Shown here: positions 8,819-17,581 of the stretch, piece after piece
Layout: each line of letters opens with the position of its first letter
How positions within the stretch are numbered: the first letter of the stretch is position 1
Source of the DNA: Caulobacter sp. AP07
GTDB taxonomy: Bacteria; Pseudomonadota; Alphaproteobacteria; Caulobacterales; Caulobacteraceae
Direction: 5' to 3'
DNA length: 40,045 bases
Assembly: GCF_000281955.1 (NCBI RefSeq)
Contig: NZ_AKKF01000290.1
Coordinates: 1 to 40,045, forward strand
Notes under the pieces: model-generated
The model's input: the letters and a program-made list of their open reading frames with translations, nothing else
Told to the model about the DNA's origin: nothing
Databases searched by the model: none
Position numbers and translations under genes: made by a program

Positions 8819-8876
8819 GCTCAGGACATTCCTCATAGCCAGAAGAGCACATGGCGGCGAGGCCTAATGGCGGACA
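8815..8876. repeat. Diverged direct repeat, copy B: probable end of an IS5-type element
   Basis: Starts TTAGGCTCAGGACATT and shares TCATAGCCAGAAG, GGCGGCGAGG and TGGCGGACA with copy A at 7288-7351, in the same orientation. The two copies are about 1.5 kb apart and enclose a single gene. The first bases of this copy form the stop codon of that gene. No transposase remains between or beside the copies. Confidence 0.5.
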
Positions 8877-8963
8877 GGAGGACGGTCGGGTAGCCACCCC
8901 GAACAGACCATCGGCATGTCCGCCTTCTGCGCGGGCGACCGAGTGTGTGGGTGTCGATACGCG

Positions 8964-9968
8964 CTAAGCCCCAGGCTCGTGGCTCGGCCCCGGACGACGC
9001 GGCGTCAGATAGACGTGGCCGCCGGTCCTGGACGCGTCGACCTCCAGCAGGGCCGAGATCATCGCCAGGGCCTCGGCGGTCCTGTCGAGCTTGAAGCGGC
9101 CGGTGACCTTCCGTTCGCCGACGGCGGGATCACGCAGCACGACGGCGTCGGCGCTGTAGCGATTCAGGCGGGCGACGACGTATTTCAGCGGCATGTTGTC
9201 GGCGTCCAGCCAGTCGGCGCGCCAGGAGTCGTAGCTGTCGGGGGCCATCCGGCCGCCGGTCGCCGGGCGGTTGGCGGCCAGCAGCAACCATTCGCCCTTG
9301 CGCAGCAGGCGGGGCGGGGCGGGGCCCTGCGACACGCGGACGACGCCCTCGAACACCCGCACCTCGACGGCCTCATCGATCCGGTCGACCTCGAACACCG
9401 TGCCGACCGCCGTGACGGTGGCGTCGCCGGCCAGGACGTTGAACGGGCGGCGCCGGTTCTTGGCGACCTCGAACACCGCGTCGCCCTTGCGCAGGTAGAT
9501 GTCGCGGGCGGCGCGGCGATAGGCCACGCTGGCGTGGGAGTCGGCCTTCAGGCGGATGGTCGAGGCGTCGCTGAGCACGTGGTCGGCCCGCCCGCCGATG
9601 GCGGTGGCCAGCTCGATCGGCGGCTCGCCGCGATCGGCGGTCAGGCGCCAGGCCAGGGCGGCGCCTCCGACCACGAGCACCAGGCTGGCGGCGATCAGGC
9701 CCAGGCGCGACCAGTCGCCCGACCCGGCGTGACGCCGGGGGGAGGGCGCGACGACGGCGGGAGGGGCGTCGCGCACCCGGTCGACGGCGTCCAGCAAGGC
9801 GGTGTCGCGCAGGGTGTGGCGCAGGGCGGCGAAGGCCTCGGCATGGGCCGGGGCCGCGTTCAGCCACGCCGCCAGGGCCAGCCGGTCGTCGTCGGTCAGT
9901 TCGTCCAGCCGGTCGATCCAGTCGGCGGCTTCTTCCATCACGGTCAGGTCGTTGTCGTTAGCGCTCAC
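8964..9968 (-). CDS. FecR-family anti-sigma factor / periplasmic signal transducer
   Basis: 334 residues. The start is GTG at 9968, preceded on the minus strand by GAGGGGGCGAC, and it overlaps the sigma factor gene by 11 bp, which implies translational coupling. Domains: N-terminal cytoplasmic helical domain (about 10-52, EEAADWIDRLDEL...AALRHTL), one membrane segment (about 88-109, GLIAASLVLVVGGAALAW), FecR periplasmic domain (about 115-225, ADHVLSDASTIRLKADSHASV...GDAVFEV, FNVLAGDATVTAVGTVFEV), and C-terminal STN-contacting domain (about 250-325). It should hold the neighbouring ECF sigma factor in check and release it when the STN domain of the receptor at 10576-13560 is engaged. It also serves as the intact comparison for the FecR piece in the chimera at 1740-4085. 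Confidence 0.92.
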   Translation of the reverse strand: MSANDNDLTVMEEAADWIDRLDELTDDDRLALAAWLNAAPAHAEAFAALRHTLRDTALLDAVDRVRDAPPAVVAPSPRRHAGSGDWSRLGLIAASLVLVVGGAALAWRLTADRGEPPIELATAIGGRADHVLSDASTIRLKADSHASVAYRRAARDIYLRKGDAVFEVAKNRRRPFNVLAGDATVTAVGTVFEVDRIDEAVEVRVFEGVVRVSQGPAPPRLLRKGEWLLLAANRPATGGRMAPDSYDSWRADWLDADNMPLKYVVARLNRYSADAVVLRDPAVGERKVTGRFKLDRTAEALAMISALLEVDASRTGGHVYLTPRRPGPSHEPGA

Positions 9969-10479
9969 GTGTCGCCCCCTCTCGTTCGGCGGCGTCGCCG
10001 GTCGCGGCGTCCATGACCCCGGCCAGTTCGGCCATGGCGCGGACCAGATGTTTCTTCACGGTCTCGAGATTCAGATCCAGGTCATCGGCGATCGTCTGCC
10101 GGGACTGACCGTCGACATGCCGGCGGACGAAGACCTCGCGCCGGATCGGCGACAGACGGCGCAGGGCGGCCTCGAAGACCGCCACCCGCTGCTTGTGCTC
10201 CAGCACCTCGTCGGCCAGCGGCAGGTCGCAGCCGTAGTCGCCCTCGCCCAGGCCCTCCTCGCGGCGGTCGCGCCGGGCCTGGGAATAGATCAGCGAGTCG
10301 GCCACGCGGTAGGCATAGGCCAGCGGATGGACGATCGCCTGCTTGCGGCTCTGCTCCATCACCATCAGCAGGGTCTGCTGGAGGATGTCCTCCGCGCGCG
10401 ACGGATCGCCGTGGCGACGGGCGATGTAGCCGAAAAGCTTGCGTTCATGAGGCCTCAACTCCGCCAGGGCGTCGTTCAT
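9958..10479 (-). CDS. FecI-type ECF RNA polymerase sigma factor
   Basis: 173 residues. Sigma region 2 lies in about 8-72 (LFGYIARRHGDPSRAEDILQQTLL, YAYRVADSLIYSQARRDRR) and region 4 in about 105-160 (ALRRLSPIRREVFVRRHVDG...TIADDLDLNLETVKKHLVRAMAEL), the canonical small ECF layout. It is followed by fecR with an 11-bp overlap and preceded, 96 bp away on the same strand, by the STN-bearing TBDR. That grouping is the classic cell-surface signalling trio, here in the order receptor, sigma, anti-sigma. The expected target is the promoter of the adjacent receptors. Confidence 0.93.
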   Translation of the reverse strand: MNDALAELRPHERKLFGYIARRHGDPSRAEDILQQTLLMVMEQSRKQAIVHPLAYAYRVADSLIYSQARRDRREEGLGEGDYGCDLPLADEVLEHKQRVAVFEAALRRLSPIRREVFVRRHVDGQSRQTIADDLDLNLETVKKHLVRAMAELAGVMDAATGDAAEREGATRER

Positions 10480-10575
10480 CGCGTTTCCATCGAGCCGGAC
10501 AAGGCCATAGCGAGGTCGGACGCCGCCCCGTAGGAGCGTAGAGGCGCGAGATGGGCGATCGGGGACAGGCCGGCG

Positions 10576-13560
10576 TCAAAATTCATAGGCGACGCCCAGC
10601 GTGACGGTTCGGCCGCTGCGGGTGCGCGACAGCGGGCGGTCGGCGGCCAGGTCGGTGAACTGGTCGATGGCCTGGTCGGTGAGGTTGATCGCCTCGATCA
10701 CCAGCTTGAACCCGCGCCCGGCGTTGTAGTGGGCGGCGGCGTCGATGTTGTTCGCGGCGTGGTAGCCCGAGCCGATGTTGCCGTTGCCGCCGGCCCCGTC
10801 GAGATAGGCGTCGCGATAGGCGCTGGAGATCCGCGCGCCCCAGCGGGCGGTCTCGTAATAGAGCCTGGCGTTCCAGGTCCAGGGCGACAGCTGCAGCAGG
10901 TCGAGCGACACCGGCTTGCCGTCGATGATCACGTCCGAGCGTCCGTGGGCGTAGGTGACGTTGCCGGTGAAGCCGAGCTTGTCGAAGGGGGCGGGCAGGA
11001 AGTCGAAGTCGCGCTGCACCGCCAGCTCGACGCCGCGGATCGTGGCGCCGTCGCCGTTCACCGGACGGTTGACGTTGTAGACGATCGACCCGGTCTGACC
11101 CGGATTGAGGAACTGCAATGGATAGCCGGTCAAGCCGTAGGGCGCCGTTCCGGTCTCGACGGTGATGAACGAGTCCATGGTCTTGTGGAACACGCTGATC
11201 GCCAGGGTCCCGGCGGAGCCCTGATAGACCTCCAGCGAGGCCTCGACGGAATTGGCCATGAAGGGCCGGAGGTTGGGATTGCCCGCGTAGATCGAGCCGC
11301 CGAACGGCGCGGCGTCGATGCTGGCCGCCGCCCGCAGGTCCGACAGGCTGGGCCGGCTGATGTCGCGGCTGGCGCCCAGGCGCAGGACCACATGGTCGTC
11401 GAGGTCCCAGGCGAGGTTCACGGCCGGCAGCACGCCGTCGTAGCGATGGGCGATCACCGCCGGCGCCAGGGCGACCCCGTTGCTGACCATGCCGGCCGAG
11501 GTCAGGTGGGTGCGGTAGTAGCGCAGGCCGGCGTCGGCCCGCAGGCGCCGGCCGGCGACCTCGCCGTCGAACCGGTATTGCAGATAGGCCGCGACCGTCT
11601 TCTCGGTCAGCGAATAGTCGGCGCCGGGCAGGTCGTCGTCGACGGTCAGGTCGCGGTTCTGACCCAGGGCGGCGAAGGTGGCCTCGACGTCGCCCACCAC
11701 ATAGGGGGCCAGCGAGCGTTCGTCGAAGACGGACTTCACCGCGCCGGGCGGCGAGGGCAGGGCGTCGTAGTCGACCCGGTCGCGGCGCTGGTAGCCGTCG
11801 TTGCGGAACAGCTTGTACTGCGCGCCGGCCTTCAGGGTGGTCCTCGGACCGGCCGTATAGGTCAGGTCCGCCTTGCCCGTGGTGAAGGCGTTGACGATCG
11901 AGTCCTCACGGGTGTCGGCCCGCATCAGGCTCCAGGCGTTGGGATCGGTGAGGTCGAAGCCGTAGGTGTTGACGCCGGTCCGGCCGGGCCCGCGCAGGTC
12001 GAAGGCAAAGCTCCTGTTCGTCGCCTGCAGGAAGACCTTGTCGAACACCGGCCCTTCGAAGTCCGAGCGGGAATAGCCGACCATGCCGCTGACTTGCAGG
12101 GCCTCGGTCAGCCGTGTCCGGCCGTTGACGGCGACCTGGGTGAAGACGGTGGAGTCGGTCGAGCGCTTGTGCTCGCTGCGCAGATCGACGCCGTCATAGG
12201 CGGCCTGGACGACGCTATCGCCCTGGATGACCACGGCGTTCAGCCGTTGGGCGCCAAGCACGTCGCCGGTGAGGCCGTTCTTGCCGGCGGCGGCCAGGGC
12301 GAACTCGTCGCGGTCGTTGCTCAGCCGGCCGTAGAGCAGGTCGACGTCCAGGCTGGTCTCGGCGCCCGGGCGATATTGCAGGGCGGCGGTGATCCCCAGC
12401 CGCTCGCGGTGGTCGAACCAGGTGGAATAGGTCTGGGCCTGGGGGGCGCGCACCCGGGCCGACCCGGTGGCGTTGACCAGCCGGTCGCGGTCGGCGGCCG
12501 AGACGCCGGGGCCGATATTGGCGGCGGCGACGTTGATCGGGCTCCAGCCCCAGTTTCTGTAGCCGTACTCGTTGATGTCGTTGGCGCTGTAGGCGGCCGA
12601 GACCAGCAGGCCGACGTCGCCCCAGCGGTTGGAGACCAGGCCCGCCAGCCGAGGCGTGACCCCGTCGGTCACGCCGTTGGCCAGGGCCTTGGCCGACAGG
12701 GCCGCCTTGAAGCCGCGATAGTCGAACGGCTTGGCGGTGCGCAGTTCCACCGTGCCGGCGACGCCGCCCTCGTCCTGGTCGGCGGCGTAGGCCTTGCGCA
12801 CGGTGACCCGGTTGAACAGTTCCGAGGCGAAGATGCTGTAGTCGAACGCCCGGGTGCGGCTGACCGAGCCGCGATTGTCGAAGCCGGAGGCGGTGGAGGC
12901 CGAGACCTCCATGCCGTTCAACTGGGTGCGGGTGAAGTCGGGACCCAGGCCCCGCAGGGCGATCTGGCGGCCCTCGCCGGCGTCGCGCGAGATCGTCACG
13001 CCAGGGATGCGTTGCAGGGATTCGGCCAGGTTCAGGTCGGGAAAGGCCGCGATGTCTTCGGCGACGATGACGTCCTGCGCGCCCACGGCCAGGCGCTTGA
13101 GGTCGCGGGCCCGGACCAGGCTGCCGCGAAAGCCGGTGACGACGACCTGCTCCACCTCGACGGGGGCCGTATCGACCGAGGCTGTCGGAACGGGCGCCGC
13201 CGTGCGGAGGTCTTCCGGCGAGCCGGCTTCCTGCAACACGTAGCCGCCGGCCACCGACCTCATCCTCAGGCCTTCGCCGCTGATCAGCAGGGCCAGGGCG
13301 TTCTCGGGCGGCAGCAGGCCCGATACGCGTCGCCCGCGCTTGCCGCGAATGTCGGCGAAGGTCATGACCGGCGCGTCGGCCTGCTGGGAGAAGGTTCTCA
13401 GGGCGTGGGCCAGGTCATCCTGGTCGATGTCGAACGGCTTGGGCGCGCTCTGGAGCCGCGCCTGGGCCAGGGCCGGGTCATGCAGGCCCGCCAGCAGCAG
13501 GCCGAGCGCGAGCGCCCGGTAGGGCGGCCGGGTGAGCAAAGCCGCCTTTCGCCACCCCAT
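10576..13560 (-). CDS. TonB-dependent receptor with N-terminal STN signalling domain
   Basis: 994 residues. ATG at 13560 has no obvious Shine-Dalgarno; no better in-frame start is visible and the leader (ALALGLLLAGLHDPALAQ) is a good signal peptide. STN domain about 42-110 (FDIDQDDLAHALRTFSQQADAPV...LLISGEGLRMR), TonB-box-like VEQVVVTGFRGS near 137, plug about 160-265 (AESLQRIPGVTISRDAGEG, ALRGLGPDFTRTQLNGMEV), barrel ending GRTVTLGVAYEF. It is closely related along its whole plug and barrel to the next upstream gene (13742-16441), which lacks STN, so the two arose by duplication. It lies directly upstream of the sigma and FecR genes and is their likely signal input. The ligand is unknown; the family handles oligosaccharides and other large nutrients as well as iron complexes. 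Confidence 0.92.
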   Translation of the reverse strand: MGWRKAALLTRPPYRALALGLLLAGLHDPALAQARLQSAPKPFDIDQDDLAHALRTFSQQADAPVMTFADIRGKRGRRVSGLLPPENALALLISGEGLRMRSVAGGYVLQEAGSPEDLRTAAPVPTASVDTAPVEVEQVVVTGFRGSLVRARDLKRLAVGAQDVIVAEDIAAFPDLNLAESLQRIPGVTISRDAGEGRQIALRGLGPDFTRTQLNGMEVSASTASGFDNRGSVSRTRAFDYSIFASELFNRVTVRKAYAADQDEGGVAGTVELRTAKPFDYRGFKAALSAKALANGVTDGVTPRLAGLVSNRWGDVGLLVSAAYSANDINEYGYRNWGWSPINVAAANIGPGVSAADRDRLVNATGSARVRAPQAQTYSTWFDHRERLGITAALQYRPGAETSLDVDLLYGRLSNDRDEFALAAAGKNGLTGDVLGAQRLNAVVIQGDSVVQAAYDGVDLRSEHKRSTDSTVFTQVAVNGRTRLTEALQVSGMVGYSRSDFEGPVFDKVFLQATNRSFAFDLRGPGRTGVNTYGFDLTDPNAWSLMRADTREDSIVNAFTTGKADLTYTAGPRTTLKAGAQYKLFRNDGYQRRDRVDYDALPSPPGAVKSVFDERSLAPYVVGDVEATFAALGQNRDLTVDDDLPGADYSLTEKTVAAYLQYRFDGEVAGRRLRADAGLRYYRTHLTSAGMVSNGVALAPAVIAHRYDGVLPAVNLAWDLDDHVVLRLGASRDISRPSLSDLRAAASIDAAPFGGSIYAGNPNLRPFMANSVEASLEVYQGSAGTLAISVFHKTMDSFITVETGTAPYGLTGYPLQFLNPGQTGSIVYNVNRPVNGDGATIRGVELAVQRDFDFLPAPFDKLGFTGNVTYAHGRSDVIIDGKPVSLDLLQLSPWTWNARLYYETARWGARISSAYRDAYLDGAGGNGNIGSGYHAANNIDAAAHYNAGRGFKLVIEAINLTDQAIDQFTDLAADRPLSRTRSGRTVTLGVAYEF

Positions 13561-13689
13561 GTCCGCGGTCGATCATCATGTTGCGCCCTTGCGTCTCCTA
13601 GCCGGATCACATGTCACTTATTTGAAGGTTCCCGCCCTGACGGCGCGGCCATCGGCGATGGGTCCAACTGCCGGCCGGGAAACGAAAAT

Positions 13690-13725
13690 CCCGTCCGGCG
13701 CACAGGGGGCGACGCGCCGGACGGG
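13690..13725 (-). terminator. Rho-independent terminator of the STN-less receptor gene
   Basis: A perfect 12-bp stem, CCCGTCCGGCGC (13690-13701) with GCGCCGGACGGG (13714-13725), and a 12-base loop. On the minus strand the stem is followed by ATTTTCGTTT, a reasonable U-rich tail. It lies just past the stop codon at 13742, so it should end transcription of that receptor and separate it from the downstream receptor-sigma-FecR unit. Confidence 0.75.
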
Positions 13726-13741
13726 TCCTCGATCGGCCGAC

Positions 13742-16441
13742 CTAGAACTCGTAGGTCGCGCCGACCAGGATCGTGCGGCCGCTGCTGGTGTTGACCGTGG
13801 TGCGCTGGGCCGTGACGTCGGTGTACTGGATGGTGTGCTCGTCGGTGAGGTTGACGCCTTCCAGCGTCAATTTGAGGCGCGGCATGAGGTTGTAGTGCGC
13901 GGCGAAGTCGAGGTTGTGGGTCGCCTTGACGCCGTCGCCGATGTTGCCGTTGCCGCCCGAGCCGGTCAGGTACTTGTCGCGATAGGCGCTGGAGATGCGC
14001 ATCCCCCAGCGGTCGGTCTCGTAATAGAGCGTCGCGTTGGCGGTGTATTTCGACAGGTTGAACAGCGGCAGGGTCACCGAGGTCCCGTTGATCAGGACCG
14101 GCGAGGAGCCATCGGCATAGGTGCCGTTGGCGACGACGCCCAGATGGTTGAACGGCGCGGGCAGGAAGTCGAAGTCCCGCTGGGCCGCGATCTCGACGCC
14201 CTGGATGTCGGCGCCGGGACCGTTCACCGGACGGTTGACGTTGTAGAGGATCGAGCCGTCCTGGCCGGGCAGCAGGAACGACAGCGGGAAGCCCGTCTGC
14301 GAGTACGGCACGATGCTGGTCTGGGCGGTGATGAACGACTTCAGCTTCTTGTAGAACACCCCGACCGAGAAGAAACCGACGCGGCCGTCATAGAATTCCA
14401 GCGAGCCTTCGAAGGAGTCGGAGGTGAACGGCGTCAGGTTGGGGTTGCCGGTGCTGATCGTGCCGCCGAACGGGGCGGTGGTCAGCGAGCCGGCCGCCGC
14501 CAGGTCGCCCAGGGCGGGGCGGCTGATGTCGCGGTTGGCGCTGAACCGGGCGACCAGGGTGTCGCTCATGTCGATCGCGACGTTCACGGCCGGCAGCAGG
14601 CCGTCATACTTGTGCTTGATCGAGACGGGCTGCAGGCTGGTTCCGGTGTTCAGCGAGCCGTCCGAGGTCAGGTCGGTCGAGTAGTAGCGCAGGCCGGCGT
14701 TGGCCCGGACGCCCTTGCCCAGCAGCGTGGTGTCGAGGTCGTACTGGAGGTAGGCGGCCTGGGTCTCCTCGGTCACCGTGAAATTGGTGCCCGGTGTAGT
14801 GAAGCTGGCGCCCAGGTCGCGGACCTGGCCGATCAGGGCGTAGACTTGGTCGACGTCGCCGACGATGTAGCCGCCGAGGCTCTCGAACGGCACGGTCAGT
14901 TTCATGCTGTTCGGGATGACGGTGTTGGCGGGAACGTTGCGGAACACCTTGTTGCTGCGCTGCACACCGCTGTTGACGAACTTCTTGTACTCGACGCCGC
15001 CTTTCAGCGTGGACGTCTCGCTGGCGGCGAAGGCCACGTCGAACTTGGCGTTGGTGTACTCGGAGCTGATCTCGTTTTCCTGGGTGTCCATGCGCATCAG
15101 GTCCCACTTGCTGGGGTCGGTGAGACCCGCGTCGTAGGTGTTGACCGGCATGGTCGGCCGGTCGTCGAAGCTGAAGGCGTGGTTCTTGGATTCCAGGAAC
15201 ACCTTGTCGAAGACGGGCAGGGTGTATTCCGACTTCGAATAGCCGATCAGGCCCTTGACCAGCAGCTTGTCGGTGACCTGGTAGGAGCCGTTCAGGGCGG
15301 TCTGGTAGAACTTGGTCTTGTCTTCCTCGCGGTTGAACTCGCTGCGCAGGTCGACGCCGGTATAGCTGGAGGCGACCAGGCTATCGCCCTGGATCACCGC
15401 CGTCTGCATGACCTGGGTTCCGGTGATGTTGCCGGTCAGGCTGTTGATCCCCGAGGTCGCCAGGGCGAAGTTCTGGCGGCTGTTCTCGAGCTGGCTGTAG
15501 AGGGCGTCGAAGCCGAGCTTCAGCTTGTCGCCGGGCTCGTATTGCAACGACAGGGTGGTGCCCAGCCGTTTGCGGCGGTCGTACCAGGTGGAATAGGTGT
15601 CGGCCTGCGGGGCGAACACCGTCGCCGTGGCGGCCGTCAGCCGCGCCGCGTCGGCGGCGCTGACGCCCGGGCCGATATTGCCCGGATTGGCGCGGATCTT
15701 ACCCCAGTTGAAGCTGCGATAGCCGAACTCGTTGGAGTCGTTGACGCCGTAAGCCACCGACAGCAGGGCGCCGAAATCGCCCCAGCGGTTGGAGATCAGG
15801 CCCACCACGCGCGGCGTGACGCGGTCGTCGGCGTTGCTGTTGCTCTGGGCCTTGGCCGACAGCACGGCCTTGAAGCCCGGATAATCGAACGGCTTGGCCG
15901 TGGTCAGCTGCACCGTGCCGCCGATGCCGCCTTCGTCCTGCTCGGCCGCCAGCGACTTCTGCACGGTCACGCGGCTAAACAGTTCCGAGGCGAACAGGCT
16001 GTAGTCGAAGCTGCGCGACCGGCTGACGCCACCGCGGTTGTCCATGCCCGACGCGGTGTTGCCCAGCACTTCCATGCCGTTCAGCTGGGTGCGGGTGAAG
16101 TCGGGACCCAGGCCCCGCAGGGTGATCTGGCGGCCTTCGCCGGAATCCCGCGAGATGGTCACGCCGGGGATGCGCTGCAGCGATTCCGCCAGGTTCAGGT
16201 CGGGGAAGGCGGCGATGTCCTCGGAGACGATGACGTCGGACGCGCCGACGGCCTTACGCTTGAGGTCGCGCGCGTGCATCAGGCTGTCGCGGAAGCCGGT
16301 GACGACGACCGCCTCGACCTCGTCGGCCGGCGCCGGCGCGGGCGTGGCGTCGGCCGCATGGGCCTGGGCGGCGGCCAGGGCGAGCAGCCCGGTCGCCAGC
16401 ATGGTGGTGGTCATCCAGGTGGATTTCGTTAGGCGTCGCAT
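13742..16441 (-). CDS. TonB-dependent receptor without STN domain
   Basis: 899 residues. ATG at 16441, preceded by GGGGA about nine bases upstream. Signal peptide to about residue 29 (LATGLLALAAAQAHA), TonB-box-like VEAVVVTGFRDS, plug about 50-165 (AESLQRIPGVTISRDSGEG, LRGLGPDFTRTQLNGMEV, EQDEGGIGGTVQLTTAKPFDY), barrel to a terminal GRTILVGATYEF. Strongly similar to the STN-bearing receptor downstream (shared blocks such as NIGPGVSAAD and SNRWGD), and separated from it by a hairpin terminator. The pairing of an STN-less and an STN-bearing paralogue mirrors the pair at 1740-7140. It faces a long AT-rich region, so it probably has its own regulated promoter, perhaps driven by the nearby ECF sigma factor (inference). 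The ligand is unknown. Confidence 0.92.
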   Translation of the reverse strand: MRRLTKSTWMTTTMLATGLLALAAAQAHAADATPAPAPADEVEAVVVTGFRDSLMHARDLKRKAVGASDVIVSEDIAAFPDLNLAESLQRIPGVTISRDSGEGRQITLRGLGPDFTRTQLNGMEVLGNTASGMDNRGGVSRSRSFDYSLFASELFSRVTVQKSLAAEQDEGGIGGTVQLTTAKPFDYPGFKAVLSAKAQSNSNADDRVTPRVVGLISNRWGDFGALLSVAYGVNDSNEFGYRSFNWGKIRANPGNIGPGVSAADAARLTAATATVFAPQADTYSTWYDRRKRLGTTLSLQYEPGDKLKLGFDALYSQLENSRQNFALATSGINSLTGNITGTQVMQTAVIQGDSLVASSYTGVDLRSEFNREEDKTKFYQTALNGSYQVTDKLLVKGLIGYSKSEYTLPVFDKVFLESKNHAFSFDDRPTMPVNTYDAGLTDPSKWDLMRMDTQENEISSEYTNAKFDVAFAASETSTLKGGVEYKKFVNSGVQRSNKVFRNVPANTVIPNSMKLTVPFESLGGYIVGDVDQVYALIGQVRDLGASFTTPGTNFTVTEETQAAYLQYDLDTTLLGKGVRANAGLRYYSTDLTSDGSLNTGTSLQPVSIKHKYDGLLPAVNVAIDMSDTLVARFSANRDISRPALGDLAAAGSLTTAPFGGTISTGNPNLTPFTSDSFEGSLEFYDGRVGFFSVGVFYKKLKSFITAQTSIVPYSQTGFPLSFLLPGQDGSILYNVNRPVNGPGADIQGVEIAAQRDFDFLPAPFNHLGVVANGTYADGSSPVLINGTSVTLPLFNLSKYTANATLYYETDRWGMRISSAYRDKYLTGSGGNGNIGDGVKATHNLDFAAHYNLMPRLKLTLEGVNLTDEHTIQYTDVTAQRTTVNTSSGRTILVGATYEF

Positions 16442-16954
16442 GATCTATCCCCGATTGCGAACGGCTGGCCGGTTCGGTCATCGACCGAAAGCCGCCGTCG
16501 GATGGGGAGCCGCGAGACCGCTCGCTGGGGACAGGTTTGGTCCCGACTTTTGTGTGAAATGTTTTTGACGGTGATCGACGTCGCGTCCGGCCGACCTGCT
16601 ACTCATGGTCATGCGACGTCTATGCTAGTTGACATGCGCCGATCTATTCAAATTGAAATCGGCGTACTTTACTGATTTTGCATACACGTATCCCGGTGCG
16701 CGAATTTTTCGCTACACAGAAAGTGTTTGCTGCTCGTAGGTATCGATAATAGTCTTTTTGACTACCCAATTTTGGGTGCGATTTCGCAAATAAAATATCA
16801 TTCAATGATGATGAAGGATTTATTTTGTTCGTCGGTGGCGCATCTATTCTTTACGGTCGTGTGAATACATAACGCAACTCTGCGCTTCATATTCATTTGT
16901 CCGTCCGCGCGACCTCTCGACGACCAGGCAGGCGAAGGCAGCGAGGATAGGCGA
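16442..16954. promoter_or_regulatory. AT-rich divergent promoter region between receptor and LuxR-type gene
   Basis: About 510 bases with no gene. It is clearly more AT-rich than the surroundings from about 16600 to 16870. It contains a short hairpin, TTCGGTC-ATC-GACCGAA (16474-16490), close to the receptor start, and a longer interrupted inverted repeat at 16637-16664. Both the receptor (minus) and the regulator (plus) must start transcription here. I could not place a convincing -35/-10 pair. Confidence 0.5.
16637..16664. promoter_or_regulatory. Interrupted inverted repeat, possible operator
   Basis: CGCCGAT (16637-16643) pairs with ATCGGCG (16658-16664), and inside it TTCAA (16647-16651) pairs with TTGAA (16653-16657), leaving a three-base bulge on one arm and a one-base centre. 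Its place between divergent genes makes a regulator binding site plausible. No regulator has been tied to it. Confidence 0.35.
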
Positions 16955-17581
16955 ATGGGGCTGGCAAAGATGATCGAAGTCGTGGATTCGGCTGTCGAGC
17001 GAGGCGTGTTCGAGGGGCATATCGCCAACGCGGTTCTTAACCTGGTGAACTTCGGCGTCATCGTCGTCGATGGCCAGGGTTGCACCTACGCCGCCAACGA
17101 TCTGGCCTGGGGCTACGTGGCCCGGGGAGACGGTCTGGCCGAGAAGAGTGGCCTGTTGGCGGCCGAAAGCGAGTCCGAGACCGAGGCCCTGCGGAGTCGC
17201 ATCGCCGGGGCGGTTCACCAAGGGCGCTCCGGGGCGATGCAGATCCATCGTTCGCGCACCGCCAAGCCGCTGGTGCTGCTGATCGAACCGTTGTCGGCCG
17301 GCGATGGCGCTTTCCGCTGCGCGCTGATCACCGTGCGCGAGGTCGGTCGCACCTCGCCGCGCCTGGCCGAGCGGGCGCGGATGATGTTCAGCTTCTCGCC
17401 GGCGGAGGCCGAGATCGTTTCCAGGGTCGCCCAGGGTCGCGAACCGGCCGAGATCGCCGCCGAGCGCCACGTCAGCATCAATACCCTGCGGGTGCAGATG
17501 GCTTCGGCCATGATCAAGGTCGGCGTGCATCGCCAAGCCGAGTTGGTCTCGGTGATTTCATCGGCCGACATCCTGGAGTGA
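16955..17581 (+). CDS. LuxR-type helix-turn-helix transcriptional regulator
   Basis: 208 residues. ATG at 16955 with GAGGATAGG upstream. The N-terminal ~140 residues look like a degenerate PAS-type sensor (LNLVNFGVIVVDGQGCTYAANDLA...), with no phospho-acceptor aspartate evident. The C-terminal 60 residues are a LuxR HTH (FSFSPAEAEIVSRVAQGREPAEIAAERHVSINTLRVQMASAMIKVG). Its architecture matches the regulator at 27593-28171 on the far side of the pilus cluster (LFGLSAMEARILQDIIEGNSAERIA...SILTVRTHIKHIHGKMGV). It may control the pilus genes, the small secreted protein downstream or the divergent receptor; the sequence does not decide. No autoinducer-binding domain is seen. Confidence 0.8.
   Translation: MGLAKMIEVVDSAVERGVFEGHIANAVLNLVNFGVIVVDGQGCTYAANDLAWGYVARGDGLAEKSGLLAAESESETEALRSRIAGAVHQGRSGAMQIHRSRTAKPLVLLIEPLSAGDGAFRCALITVREVGRTSPRLAERARMMFSFSPAEAEIVSRVAQGREPAEIAAERHVSINTLRVQMASAMIKVGVHRQAELVSVISSADILE

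Noticed and set aside
10729..16432. Long plus-strand frames opposite the two receptors (10729-13794 and 13532-16432)
   Set aside because: No motifs, and the minus strand encodes complete receptors with signal peptides, plugs and terminal barrel strands.
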